From: Bacillota bacterium
Lineage (GTDB): Bacteria; Bacillota; Clostridia; Oscillospirales; Ruminococcaceae
Reading direction: 5' to 3'
Assembly: GCA_023391875.1 (NCBI GenBank)
Contig: JAEWAB010000004.1
Span: 1-64,000 of the forward strand
Length of the DNA stretch: 64,000 nt
Each line of letters opens with the position of its first letter. Positions within the stretch are counted from its first letter, which is position 1. Made by a program: the position numbers and the translations under genes. The notes under the pieces are model-generated. The model worked only from the letters and a program-made list of their open reading frames with translations, was not told the DNA's origin and searched no databases. Of this stretch, positions 36,786 through 46,243 are shown in pieces.

Positions 36786-37766
36786 TTATCCTTGAACCAG
36801 ATAGGCGCGGTCGGCCTCGTTGATGGTAAGGTCCGAAAACTGTAGGGAGTCCTTAACCTGCTTATGGCTACTGAAGCCCAGCACCGGAATCGTGGGGAAG
36901 GGCGCGGAGGTGAGATACGCCAGGCAGATACCAGCCGGGTTGATGCCGTCACGGTCGCAAAGCTTGCGGCAGCGCTCGACACGGTCCATATTCTGTTTAA
37001 GCAAAAAGCGCTTGCGCGTTTTCTCGTCCACCGATTCCGCGCCCTGCTCAATCGCCTTTGAGAAGATACCGCGTCCCTGCGGCGAGAAGGCCATCACCGG
37101 GAATTGATTGGCCTCATACCAAGACAGCTGGGTGTCGTCCATGCAGACAATGGTGGCGTCCTCCCACGATGCCGGTGTGGAGATTGCAAGGCTCCACTGT
37201 ATCTGCGAGATGTCAAACGGGTGCCGTCCGTGCTTTTGCGCGTACTTTACCGCCTCGGCGATTCTGCTTACCGGCCAGTTGGAAACGCCCAGGTGCTTGA
37301 TGTACCCCTTTTCGGCGAATGAGGATACGATATCCACGATCTCGCCTACAGGCATGTCCGGATTGTCGCGGTGCAAAAACCAGATATCTACGTAATCCGA
37401 CTGCAGGGCCTCTAAGCTCGAGAACAGGTCCTCTTGAATATTCTTTTCATCGATACGGCTTATCTTTTTATCGTTTCGATTGGGATGTGCGCCTTTATCG
37501 GAGATAACCACTTTGCCTTGCATCCTGTTTTTGGCGACCCACCTGCCCACGGTCTGTTCGCTGAGGGAGACCCCGCCGTCCTCCGACTGGCCGTAGATGT
37601 GCGCGGTGTCAAACAGTGTTCCGCCCCGCTCATAGAAGGCGTCCATGATGCGAAAGGCTTCTTCCTCGGGCACCTTCAACCCGTAATGGTCACACCCCAA
37701 AGCAAACTGCGAGCAATTGATAGCGTGCGGCGTGTTTGTAAACAGGTCTAAATACTTCACGTTCAT
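36786..37766 (-). CDS. Aldo/keto reductase
   Basis: 326 residues, NADPH-dependent oxidoreductase fold (PF00248). The catalytic tetrad is visible: Asp and Tyr in LFDTAHIYGQSEDG, Lys in KVVISDKG, His in WFLHRDNPD. The C-terminal cofactor segment is VLGFSSHKQVKDSL. Cytoplasmic. Monocistronic; substrate not predictable. Confidence 0.88.
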   Translation of the reverse strand: MNVKYLDLFTNTPHAINCSQFALGCDHYGLKVPEEEAFRIMDAFYERGGTLFDTAHIYGQSEDGGVSLSEQTVGRWVAKNRMQGKVVISDKGAHPNRNDKKISRIDEKNIQEDLFSSLEALQSDYVDIWFLHRDNPDMPVGEIVDIVSSFAEKGYIKHLGVSNWPVSRIAEAVKYAQKHGRHPFDISQIQWSLAISTPASWEDATIVCMDDTQLSWYEANQFPVMAFSPQGRGIFSKAIEQGAESVDEKTRKRFLLKQNMDRVERCRKLCDRDGINPAGICLAYLTSAPFPTIPVLGFSSHKQVKDSLQFSDLTINEADRAYLVQG

Positions 37767-38024
37767 TCTCCTTCTTCATTCGTTTGTCCGTTGCATGAGT
37801 TCGTTTTTACTGTGATGCTGTGGTACAGGAGATTTTGTTCTACATACCTTAATAAGCCTGTACAGGGAGGCTGTTTTCCCCATCATTATACTTCCACGAA
37901 ATTTTCGTGTCAAACATAGCGAATGTTATTATCAATGCTCTGAGGTGCAAATAATTAGATAACCATAAAAGTAGACCCCGCCTAAGTGAATACTTTAGGC
38001 GGGGCCGTAACATAGTTAAAAAAA
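37767..38024. other. Intergenic region with one terminator
   Basis: Contains a 12-bp hairpin GACCCCGCCTAA/TTAGGCGGGGCC (37974-38006) that would end the minus-strand AnfO/MORN operon (T-rich on that strand). Nothing else found. Confidence 0.65.
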
Positions 38025-38990
38025 TTATTGTGTGATATTCTTTTTGCAGCTTGCTTTGCACGACGCACAGTCGGCAGGCGAGCAGCCTAGCCCCTGTTTG
38101 AGGGTAGGGAACACGTTTATCCGTACGGCGGCGCTGTCAAATACATATATGCGCTCTTCTTCCACCACAATCCGCCCATCCTCGAAGCGGATGCGCAGGG
38201 GGAGCGTCATCGTTTTCTCGTCGTCCAGCGGGTCGGGCCGTTCGGTAGGCCCAAACAGATGAAACTTTCCGCTGTCCTCGGTAATGCCGATTTTATCGGA
38301 TACGGTGGAGAGGGCAAACAGCCTGCCGTCCTCATAAAAGGCAAGGGAGTTATCATCGGCATGCACCCCGATGCGGATGGGGTCAAACGCCGTAAAGGGG
38401 CCGAGATCGGTCATCAGCAGCACAGGCTCCGCCGGTTCTATCGATTTTAAATTGCCGCTCTCATATAACGAAAAGCCTGTTCGAACCGGAAGCTTGCCCA
38501 TCGGGGTAGTGAGCGTTATCACCTCACCCGGGAAAAGGGTAAGGCTTTTGAGCGCACCGCTTTTATAAAAATGCAGGCCGATGATCTTCGCGCAAAAGCT
38601 GCCGAAATCAAACTCAAACCGAAACGGCGGGGCAAGCTCCGCCTCGTCTTTCTCCGACCAGTAGCCGCTGATCTTACCGTTTAAGGGGAACACGCGCTTG
38701 ACCTCGCCCGTTTCGTAGAAGGTGACAAGCTCGGCGGGGAACTCGCCCATCGGGGTGAGCACCTCGCTCTGTACCTCCAACGAGACGCTTTTTACAGCGC
38801 CGGAGGGGTAAAACGACAGCGACTGTGTATATTTACGCCTTACATGCTCGTCGCCGTACTGCGGTACGACCGCCCCGCAGGCGGTAGGGAGGATGTTCTT
38901 TTGACTTAGCCTACAGCTTTTTAACGTTCCGTCCTCATAATATTCCGCGTACTCGATGCCTTCGAGCGTCCCATACCGTGTAGATAACAT
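38025..38990 (-). CDS. MORN_2-like repeat protein with cysteine-rich tail, nif-linked
   Basis: 321 residues, GAGAGGAGA ribosome site. At least six repeats of the F/L-Y-x-x-G-x-L/V-K-S pattern (YYEDGTLKSCRL, FYPSGAVKSVSL, FYETGEVKRVFPL, FYKSGALKSLTL, LYESGNLKSIEP, FYEDGRLFALST) resemble MORN_2 (PF07661) beta-hairpins. The last 20 residues hold Cys-x4-Cys-x2-Cys-x3-Cys (CSPADCASCKASC), a possible metal or Fe-S ligand set. No signal peptide. It lies 19 bases after the AnfO gene in one operon, divergent from nifH. I do not recognise a named family for the whole protein. A role in nitrogenase metal-centre handling is inference. Confidence 0.7.
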   Translation of the reverse strand: MLSTRYGTLEGIEYAEYYEDGTLKSCRLSQKNILPTACGAVVPQYGDEHVRRKYTQSLSFYPSGAVKSVSLEVQSEVLTPMGEFPAELVTFYETGEVKRVFPLNGKISGYWSEKDEAELAPPFRFEFDFGSFCAKIIGLHFYKSGALKSLTLFPGEVITLTTPMGKLPVRTGFSLYESGNLKSIEPAEPVLLMTDLGPFTAFDPIRIGVHADDNSLAFYEDGRLFALSTVSDKIGITEDSGKFHLFGPTERPDPLDDEKTMTLPLRIRFEDGRIVVEEERIYVFDSAAVRINVFPTLKQGLGCSPADCASCKASCKKNITQ

Positions 38991-39009
38991 TGTAACTCTC
39001 CTCTCTGCT

Positions 39010-39609
39010 TCAGCAGGCCTTGGTAATAACCACGCGCACCCGGCCTTCCTCGGTAAAGGTCTGTATCTTAAGGCCCTTTTCGTTCTCCAGCCAAGGCGGA
39101 AGGTGGCTGCAGAGCAGCTCTAAGCAAACAAACGGGGTGCTCTCTAAAAAGGGCTTTAACGCCTTCTTGGAGGATATCTCGGGGCTAACCGTCTGCAGCG
39201 CAATCAGGTCGAGCCAATACACCCCCGCCGTTTCTGTTTCGGAAGGGTAGGGCTGCGCAGGTGTCACCTCTTTGGGGGCGCTTAGAACATCCCCGGCAAT
39301 GCCGTCCAGCACCGCCTCCGTAACCATACTGATTTCAAAGATGTAAAAACCCATCCGGGTTAATATATTGTATGCAAGGCCGGATATGCTGCCCCCCGCA
39401 ATCACTTTGCAGTCGCCAAGCACCAAGATAAGCCCTTTTAACTTATCCCGTACAATAGCCGGAGCGTCGCTGGAGGTCAGCTGTACAGAGGTTTGCCGCA
39501 CCGTAACCCAACGCTCCCCTTGCTTCGTGAATACCTTCACCACGCAATCCTCACTGAACGACGATGGCTCCCCCTGTGGGCTCAGTACCACAGCAATCTG
39601 TCCGTTCAC
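39010..39609 (-). CDS. AnfO-family nitrogenase accessory protein
   Basis: 199 residues from the GTG at 39609; AAAGGGG upstream and the family start pattern (NGQIAVVLSPQGE) decide it over ATGs farther up. Features match AnfO (PF09582): DCVVKVFTKQGERWVTVRQT, LGDCKVIAGGSISGLAYNIL, KKALKPFLES and CSHLPPWLENEKG. AnfO was named in the Fe-only nitrogenase operon of Azotobacter and its role is poorly defined. Here it stands beside a molybdenum-type nif cluster with no anfHDGK in the window. It forms an operon with the MORN/Cys gene. Confidence 0.82.
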   Translation of the reverse strand: MNGQIAVVLSPQGEPSSFSEDCVVKVFTKQGERWVTVRQTSVQLTSSDAPAIVRDKLKGLILVLGDCKVIAGGSISGLAYNILTRMGFYIFEISMVTEAVLDGIAGDVLSAPKEVTPAQPYPSETETAGVYWLDLIALQTVSPEISSKKALKPFLESTPFVCLELLCSHLPPWLENEKGLKIQTFTEEGRVRVVITKAC

Positions 39610-39653
39610 AAAAACACCCCTTTCACCTTCAGCACCAAAATACAAATAAAGAA

Positions 39654-39681
39654 GGGCATATGAAAAAACTTTCATATGCCC
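39654..39681 (-). promoter_or_regulatory. Leader hairpin ahead of the AnfO gene
   Basis: Perfect 12-bp stem GGGCATATGAAA and complement with a 4-nt loop, followed on the minus strand by CTTCTTTATTT. It lies between the promoter and the ribosome site, so it may act as an attenuator or 5' stabiliser. Confidence 0.55.
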
Positions 39682-39699
39682 CGTTGCATGTATAATACC

Positions 39700-39727
39700 A
39701 GTATATTGCTTTTGTACCATTCGTCAA
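39700..39727 (-). promoter_or_regulatory. Promoter of the AnfO/MORN operon
   Basis: On the minus strand TTGACG, 16 bp, TATACT. It is divergent from the nifH transcript. Confidence 0.6.
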
Positions 39728-39864
39728 GAGTATACAAGCTCAATTGTTACTATTGCATAGAATACACTGTATATTTACGACACTATTTTACAAGTAGGTG
39801 TATTGTACCAGAGGGCACAAACCCATATACTTGAAGTATAGAATTTTTCAATCCCACGGTGAGA

Positions 39865-39916
39865 CAAAGGGGTCTTGAACCAGTGCAGAGACTGCGCGCG
39901 TTCGGGGCCCTTTTTG
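39865..39916 (+). promoter_or_regulatory. Terminator-like hairpin in the nifH leader
   Basis: Outer arms CAAAGGG (39865-39871) and CCCTTTTTG (39908-39916), middle arms TTGAAC/GTTCGG, apical CAGT-GCAGAG-ACTG, then a T5 run. It lies about 30 bases before the nifH start, after a smaller TATACT-TGA-AGTATA hairpin (39826-39840). It could serve as a transcription attenuator for the whole nif operon. Confidence 0.6.
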
Positions 39917-39945
39917 CTTTGCCTATACAAACGGAGGTATGGTGT

Positions 39946-40767
39946 ATGAGACAGGTAGCAATCTACGGAAAAGGCGGTATCGGCAAATCGACGACCACGC
40001 AAAACCTTACGGCGGGCCTTGGCGAAAAAGGCAAGCACATTATGATTGTGGGCTGCGACCCCAAGGCGGACTCCACCCGCTTAATCTTAGGCGGCCTTGC
40101 CCAGCAGACCGTGCTGGATACCCTCCGCGAAGAGGGAGAGGATATAGACCTTGATTTTGTCATGAAACGCGGCTACGCGAACATCAAGTGCGTGGAGTCC
40201 GGCGGGCCGGAGCCCGGCGTCGGCTGCGCGGGGCGCGGTATTATCACCTCCATTGGTCTACTGGAGCGCCTCGGGGCCTACACCGAGGACCTCGATTACG
40301 TATTCTACGACGTTCTCGGCGACGTTGTGTGCGGCGGTTTCGCAATGCCTATCCGCGAGGGCAAGGCACAGGAGATATACATTGTAGCCTCCGGCGAGAT
40401 GATGGCGCTGTACGCGGCCAATAACATCTCAAAGGGTATTCAGAAGTATGCCAACACCGGCGGCGTTCGTTTGGGCGGTATCATCTGCAACAGCCGTAAG
40501 GTGGACGGCGAGGCCGACCTGGTTGCGGCGTTTGCCAAGGAGCTCGGCTCGCAGATGATTCACTTCGTCCCCCGCGACAACATGGTTCAACGCGCAGAGA
40601 TCAATAAGAAAACGGTCATCGACTTCGACCCTACCTGCAATCAGGCCGACGAATACCGCGCCCTTTCCACAAAGATCGACGGCAACGACATGTTCGTCAT
40701 CCCCAAACCCTTAAAGCAGGAGCGCCTGGAAGAAATCCTGATGGAACACGGCATCCTCGACATATAA
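39946..40767 (+). CDS. nifH: Nitrogenase iron protein (dinitrogenase reductase)
   Basis: 273 residues from ATG 39946 (CGGAGGT upstream). P-loop YGKGGIGKSTTTQN (8-20), 4Fe-4S ligands Cys94 (GVGCAGRG) and Cys129 (DVVCGGFAMP), and Arg97, the site modified by DraT in some bacteria. The homodimer delivers electrons to the MoFe protein with ATP hydrolysis and is also needed for cofactor maturation. First gene of nifH-I1-I2-D-K. The leader carries a terminator-like hairpin, suggesting control by attenuation. Confidence 0.98.
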   Translation: MRQVAIYGKGGIGKSTTTQNLTAGLGEKGKHIMIVGCDPKADSTRLILGGLAQQTVLDTLREEGEDIDLDFVMKRGYANIKCVESGGPEPGVGCAGRGIITSIGLLERLGAYTEDLDYVFYDVLGDVVCGGFAMPIREGKAQEIYIVASGEMMALYAANNISKGIQKYANTGGVRLGGIICNSRKVDGEADLVAAFAKELGSQMIHFVPRDNMVQRAEINKKTVIDFDPTCNQADEYRALSTKIDGNDMFVIPKPLKQERLEEILMEHGILDI

Positions 40768-40793
40768 ACGGAGATTGAAAGGAGTAACGAAAC

Positions 40794-41120
40794 ATGTTAC
40801 TGGTTAGAGCGATTATCCGCCCCGAAAAAACCGGCATCGTACTTTCAGAGCTGCTGGCGGCGGGGTTCCCCGCCGTGACCAAGATGGATGTTTACGGGCG
40901 CGGCAAGCAGAAGGGTATTACCGTGGGCGAGGTACATTACGACGAGATCCCCAAAGAGATGCTGTTGATTGTCGTTAAGGATGAGGATAAGGACGACGTG
41001 GTAAAGGTGATTATGCGCAACGCCCGCACCGGGCAGAACGGTACCTTCGGCGACGGCAGAATCTTTATCAGCCCCGTGGAGGAGGCCTACACCATCAGCA
41101 CCGGCAAATCGGGTCTTTAA
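40794..41120 (+). CDS. nifI1: Nitrogen regulatory PII-like protein NifI1
   Basis: 108 residues, PII family (GlnB fold). T-loop region YGRGKQKGITVGEVHYDEIP; conserved C-terminal GDGRIFISPVEEAY. Lies 26 bases after nifH. In methanogens and Clostridia NifI1 and NifI2 form a complex that binds the MoFe protein and shuts off nitrogenase when 2-oxoglutarate is low. Its position between nifH and nifD is diagnostic of that arrangement. Confidence 0.95.
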   Translation: MLLVRAIIRPEKTGIVLSELLAAGFPAVTKMDVYGRGKQKGITVGEVHYDEIPKEMLLIVVKDEDKDDVVKVIMRNARTGQNGTFGDGRIFISPVEEAYTISTGKSGL

Positions 41121-41133
41121 GGGAGGGCTTACA

Positions 41134-41520
41134 GTGAAGGAAGTTATGGCTTTTATACGCCTGAATATGGTGAACCCCACCAAAGAGGCACTTGCCAAGG
41201 AAGGCTTTCCCTCCTTCTCCTGCCGCAAGTGCTTAGGGCGCGGCAAAAAGGGCATCGACGCCGCTTTGTTTCAGGCGGTGATGGAGAACGGCGAACTGCC
41301 CATGAGCCCGGTGGGCGAGCATCTTACCGAGACGGCAAGGCTTATCCCCAAGCGCTTCTTTACCCTGATTGTAGACGATGAACAGGTGGATTTGGCGGTA
41401 AAGACCATTATTCGTATAAACCAAACAGGGAACCCGGGCGACGGAAAGATTTTTATACTGCCCATAGTTGAAAGCTACAAGATCAGAACCGGCGAAGGCT
41501 CAGCCGATAAGGTGAATTAA
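41134..41520 (+). CDS. nifI2: Nitrogen regulatory PII-like protein NifI2
   Basis: 128 residues with a GTG start after GGGAGGG. PII fold with a longer T-loop (RKCLGRGKKGIDAALFQAV) and C-terminal GDGKIFILPIVESYKIRTGE. Partner of NifI1 in post-translational switch-off of nitrogenase. Thirteen bases separate it from genes on both sides, so it is tightly co-transcribed. Confidence 0.95.
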   Translation: MKEVMAFIRLNMVNPTKEALAKEGFPSFSCRKCLGRGKKGIDAALFQAVMENGELPMSPVGEHLTETARLIPKRFFTLIVDDEQVDLAVKTIIRINQTGNPGDGKIFILPIVESYKIRTGEGSADKVN

Positions 41521-41533
41521 GGAGGTGTCAAGG

Positions 41534-43123
<1,590 letters not shown>

Positions 43124-43251
43124 GTTTGAAAACAAGTTTTCAAACTCTAAAAAAATTGCTGTCGGAGCAAGCTCCTCCTGCGGTACCGCACCGCAATTTT
43201 TATGGCGATTTGTGCCTTCCCGGCGCAAAAGCCGGAAAGGAATGATCACAT
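43124..43251 (+). promoter_or_regulatory. Structured intergenic RNA element, copy A (before nifK)
   Basis: Four stems in order: GTTTGAAAAC/GTTTTCAAAC; GGAGC/GCTCC; TGCGG/CCGCA; TTCCCGGC/GCCGGAA. The last 3' arm runs into the nifK ribosome site GGAAAGG (43234-43240). A competing hairpin TGTGCC/GGCGCA would free that site. A homologous copy lies before nifN-B (46109-46243). See findings. Confidence 0.75.
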
Positions 43252-44616
43252 ATGCTTGCCATGACGCCAAAACAGGTTTCCGAGCGCAGCGCTATTCGCA
43301 TAAACCCCTGCAAAACCTGCCAGCCGGTGGGCGCTATCTACGCGGCGCTGGGCGTGCATAGATGTATGCCCCACAGCCACGGGTCACAGGGCTGCGTATC
43401 CTTTCACAGAATGTACCTTACCCGCCATTTCAAAGAGCCCGCAATTGCGGCCTCCAGCTCGTTTACCGAGGGCGCCTCGGTGTTCGGCGGCGGCAGTAAC
43501 CTCAAGGCCGCGGTCAAGAATATCTTCGATATCTACGACCCCGACATCATCGCGGTACACACAACCTGCTTAAGCGAGACCATCGGCGATGACCTCAACG
43601 CGCTGATTCAGGATATGGATATCCCCGACGGCAAGCTGGTGGTGCACACCAACACCCCGAGCTATGTTGGCTCACATATCTACGGTTTTTACAACATGAT
43701 GTGCGGCTTTATCCGCTACCTTTCCAAGAAGAGCGGTGTTAAAAACGGCAAGGCCGCCATCTTCCCGGGCTTTGTGAACCCCGGCGACATGCGGGAAATG
43801 AAGCGTATTGCGGAGCTTATGAAGGCTTCATATATCATGTTCCCCGATACCAGCGGGGTCATGGATGCCCCCATGACCGGCCGCTACGAGATGTATCCCA
43901 GGGGCGGCACCACCATCCCCGAGATCGTGGCGCTCGGTGACTGCGACACCGTGCTCGCGTTAGGTACGATCACCAGCGAGGAGCCGGCGGAGGTACTGCG
44001 CAAGAAATGCGACGTAGGCTATAAGCTGCTGCCGCTGCCCATCGGTATTTCCAATACCGACGCGTATGTTACGGCGCTTTCGCACTACGCGCAGACCGAG
44101 GTGCCCTATGCGCTTGAGGAAGAGCGCGGGCAGCTGGTGGATGTGATGCTGGACGCCAACCAGTACTACTACAAGAAATCGGTAGCCATCTACGGCGACC
44201 CCGACACGGTTTTGGGCCTGACCTCCCTGGTGCTTGAGATGGGTATGATTCCGAAGTATGTGATTACGGGCACCCCCAAGTCGGAGTTTACACGCCTCGC
44301 CGAGGCGCTGTTTGCCAAGTATGGCGTAGAGGGCTGCGTTGCCAAGGAGGCCGCCGACCTGTTCGAGCTGCACCAGTGGATTAAAAGCGACCCGGTAGAC
44401 CTTTTGCTCGGCAACTCCCACGGCAAGCAGATCGCCAGAGCGGAGGATATCCCGCTGGTGCGCATGGGCTTCCCCATCATCGACCGCTATATCCATTCCT
44501 ACATGCCTATCGTCGGCTACAAAGGCGCCATGCGCGTGGTGGAGCTGATCGCCAACGCCCTGATGGACCGCAAGGACCGCGACTGCGCCGATGAGGACGT
44601 CGAGATGGTGATGTAA
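43252..44616 (+). CDS. nifK: Nitrogenase molybdenum-iron protein beta chain
   Basis: 454 residues, the short clostridial form lacking the N-terminal extension of proteobacterial NifK. P-cluster ligands are Cys23 (CKTCQPVGAIYA), Cys48 (HGSQGCVSFH) and Cys106 (HTTCLSETIGDD). FTEGASVFGGGSNL follows the usual Ser/Glu region. Forms the alpha2-beta2 MoFe protein with NifD. The structured element directly upstream overlaps its ribosome site. A strong terminator follows, so nifH to nifK can form a separate transcript. Confidence 0.98.
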   Translation: MLAMTPKQVSERSAIRINPCKTCQPVGAIYAALGVHRCMPHSHGSQGCVSFHRMYLTRHFKEPAIAASSSFTEGASVFGGGSNLKAAVKNIFDIYDPDIIAVHTTCLSETIGDDLNALIQDMDIPDGKLVVHTNTPSYVGSHIYGFYNMMCGFIRYLSKKSGVKNGKAAIFPGFVNPGDMREMKRIAELMKASYIMFPDTSGVMDAPMTGRYEMYPRGGTTIPEIVALGDCDTVLALGTITSEEPAEVLRKKCDVGYKLLPLPIGISNTDAYVTALSHYAQTEVPYALEEERGQLVDVMLDANQYYYKKSVAIYGDPDTVLGLTSLVLEMGMIPKYVITGTPKSEFTRLAEALFAKYGVEGCVAKEAADLFELHQWIKSDPVDLLLGNSHGKQIARAEDIPLVRMGFPIIDRYIHSYMPIVGYKGAMRVVELIANALMDRKDRDCADEDVEMVM

Positions 44617-44658
44617 CGCCACTCCAGTTCATGTAATGATATCCTTGATACTTCTTTA

Positions 44659-44701
44659 CACACCGCAATGGGGCAGTGCCCTGTTGCGGTGTGCCTTTTT
44701 T
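44659..44701 (+). terminator. Terminator between nifK and nifE
   Basis: 10-bp outer stem CACACCGCAA/TTGCGGTGTG with inner GGGC/GCCC, followed by CCTTTTTTT. A classic intrinsic terminator that would limit read-through from structural to assembly genes. Confidence 0.9.
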
Positions 44702-44736
44702 AGGTAACAACATCCAGAGAAAGGGGGCTGCGGCGG

Positions 44737-46086
44737 ATGCAGACCGCAAAACTATTGGAAGACCGCAAGGGCTCTATCCTTTACAAGGACCACTGCGGCG
44801 GCAGCGGGATAGAGTGCGATAAGGCCAGCGTTTCGGGTGCCGTGAGCCAGCGCGCCTGCGTATACTGCGGGGCGCGCGTGGTGCTCAACCCGATCACCGA
44901 CGCCTATCACATCGTGCACGGCCCGATTGGCTGCGCAAGCTACACCTGGGATATTCGCGGGAGCCTTTCAAGCGGCTCGGAGCTTTACCGCAACAGCTTT
45001 TCAACCGACCTGCGGGAGCAGGATATTGTATTCGGCGGCGCAAAAAAACTGACGGCGGCCATCGACGAACTGGTGCAGAAGCACTCGCCGAGGCTTATCT
45101 TTGTTTATGCCACCTGTATTGTCGGGGTAATCGGCGACGATGTAGAGGCCATCTGCCGCATGGCGGAAAAGCAGTACGGCATCCGCGTCATCCCCGTAAA
45201 GGCGCCGGGCTTTTCGGGCACCAAGAGCCTCGGCTACAAGATGGCCTGCAACGCCTTGATGGAGCTGATCACCCCGTATAAGGATATCCCGAAGCAAAAC
45301 GGCGTGAACGTTCTCGGCGACTTTAACCTTGCCGGTGAGATGTGGATTATTAAAAACTATCTCAAACGCATCGGGGTAAACGTCATCTCCACCTTCACAG
45401 GCGATTCCAGCTATGAGACGTTGATTAAAGCCCCCTCCGCAACGCTCAATATCGTGCAGTGCGCGGGCTCCAGTACCTATCTCGCCAACCGCATGGAAGA
45501 GGAGATGGGTATTCCCTTCATCAAGGTAAGCTTCTTCGGCATTGAGGATACCGTCAGCTCGCTAATGCGCATCGCGCAGGCGCTGGGGGACGATAGGGCG
45601 CTGCACAAGGCCGAGGCATTTGCCACCGGTGAACGCAAAAGGCTGGAGGGGCTGCTCACACAATATAAACCACATTTGCAGGGCAAAAAAGCCGCCATCT
45701 TCGTCGGCGGCGGGTTCAAGGCCATCTCGCTTATCCGCCAGTTTAACGAGCTTGGCATCGAGACAGTGGTAGTGGGCACCCAAACGGGCAAAAAGGATGA
45801 TTATGAGATTATAGAAAGCCTCGTGAATGAGGATACGATCATCCTCGATGACGCAAACCCCGCGGAGTTGGAGGCCTTTATGAAGGAAAAGGGTGCCGAT
45901 ATTTTGGTGGGCGGCGTTAAGGAACGGCCGCTGGCCTATAAGCTGGGCATCGCGTTCTGCGACCATAACCACGAGCGCAAGCACGCGCTGGCGGGGTTTG
46001 AAGGGGTAGAGAACTTTGTAAAAGAGATTAACCTTTCCATCAACAGCCCGGTATGGCGCTGCGAGGCATTGCACAGCGGCATCTGA
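44737..46086 (+). CDS. nifE: Nitrogenase cofactor scaffold protein NifE
   Basis: 449 residues, NifD homologue. N-terminal Cys-containing motifs SQRACVYCGARVVLNPITDA and VHGPIGCASYTWD hold the bridging 4Fe-4S ligands; LNIVQCAGSSTYLANRM aligns with the NifD cofactor Cys region. The His ligand motif of NifD is absent, as expected for NifE. NifEN is the platform on which the NifB product is matured to FeMo-cofactor. AAAGGGG precedes the start. Confidence 0.97.
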   Translation: MQTAKLLEDRKGSILYKDHCGGSGIECDKASVSGAVSQRACVYCGARVVLNPITDAYHIVHGPIGCASYTWDIRGSLSSGSELYRNSFSTDLREQDIVFGGAKKLTAAIDELVQKHSPRLIFVYATCIVGVIGDDVEAICRMAEKQYGIRVIPVKAPGFSGTKSLGYKMACNALMELITPYKDIPKQNGVNVLGDFNLAGEMWIIKNYLKRIGVNVISTFTGDSSYETLIKAPSATLNIVQCAGSSTYLANRMEEEMGIPFIKVSFFGIEDTVSSLMRIAQALGDDRALHKAEAFATGERKRLEGLLTQYKPHLQGKKAAIFVGGGFKAISLIRQFNELGIETVVVGTQTGKKDDYEIIESLVNEDTIILDDANPAELEAFMKEKGADILVGGVKERPLAYKLGIAFCDHNHERKHALAGFEGVENFVKEINLSINSPVWRCEALHSGI

Positions 46087-46108
46087 TCATCGGACTGGAA
46101 GGAGTGAA

Positions 46109-46243
46109 GTTTGAAAATAAATTTTCAAACTACGGAAAAATCGTTGTCGGAGTGTAACTCCTCCTGCGGCAAAGCCGCATCACAATTTTTCATGGTGTTT
46201 TGTGCCTTTCCGGCACAAGCGCCGGAAAGGCATGATCATAACT
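46109..46243 (+). promoter_or_regulatory. Structured intergenic RNA element, copy B (before nifN-B)
   Basis: Same order of stems as copy A: GTTTGAAAAT/ATTTTCAAAC; GGAGT/ACTCC; TGCGGC/GCCGCA; CCTTTCCGGC/GCCGGAAAGG. The last 3' arm is the nifN ribosome site (46224-46230). The alternative TGTGCC/GGCACA hairpin (46201-46217) excludes the sequestering stem. Base changes relative to copy A preserve pairing in the first two stems. Confidence 0.75.

Noticed and set aside
39865..39916. ANTAR-type antiterminator target in the nifH leader
   Set aside because: There is a hexanucleotide loop (GCAGAG) but it lacks the expected A at the first loop position, and the second conserved hexaloop hairpin is missing.
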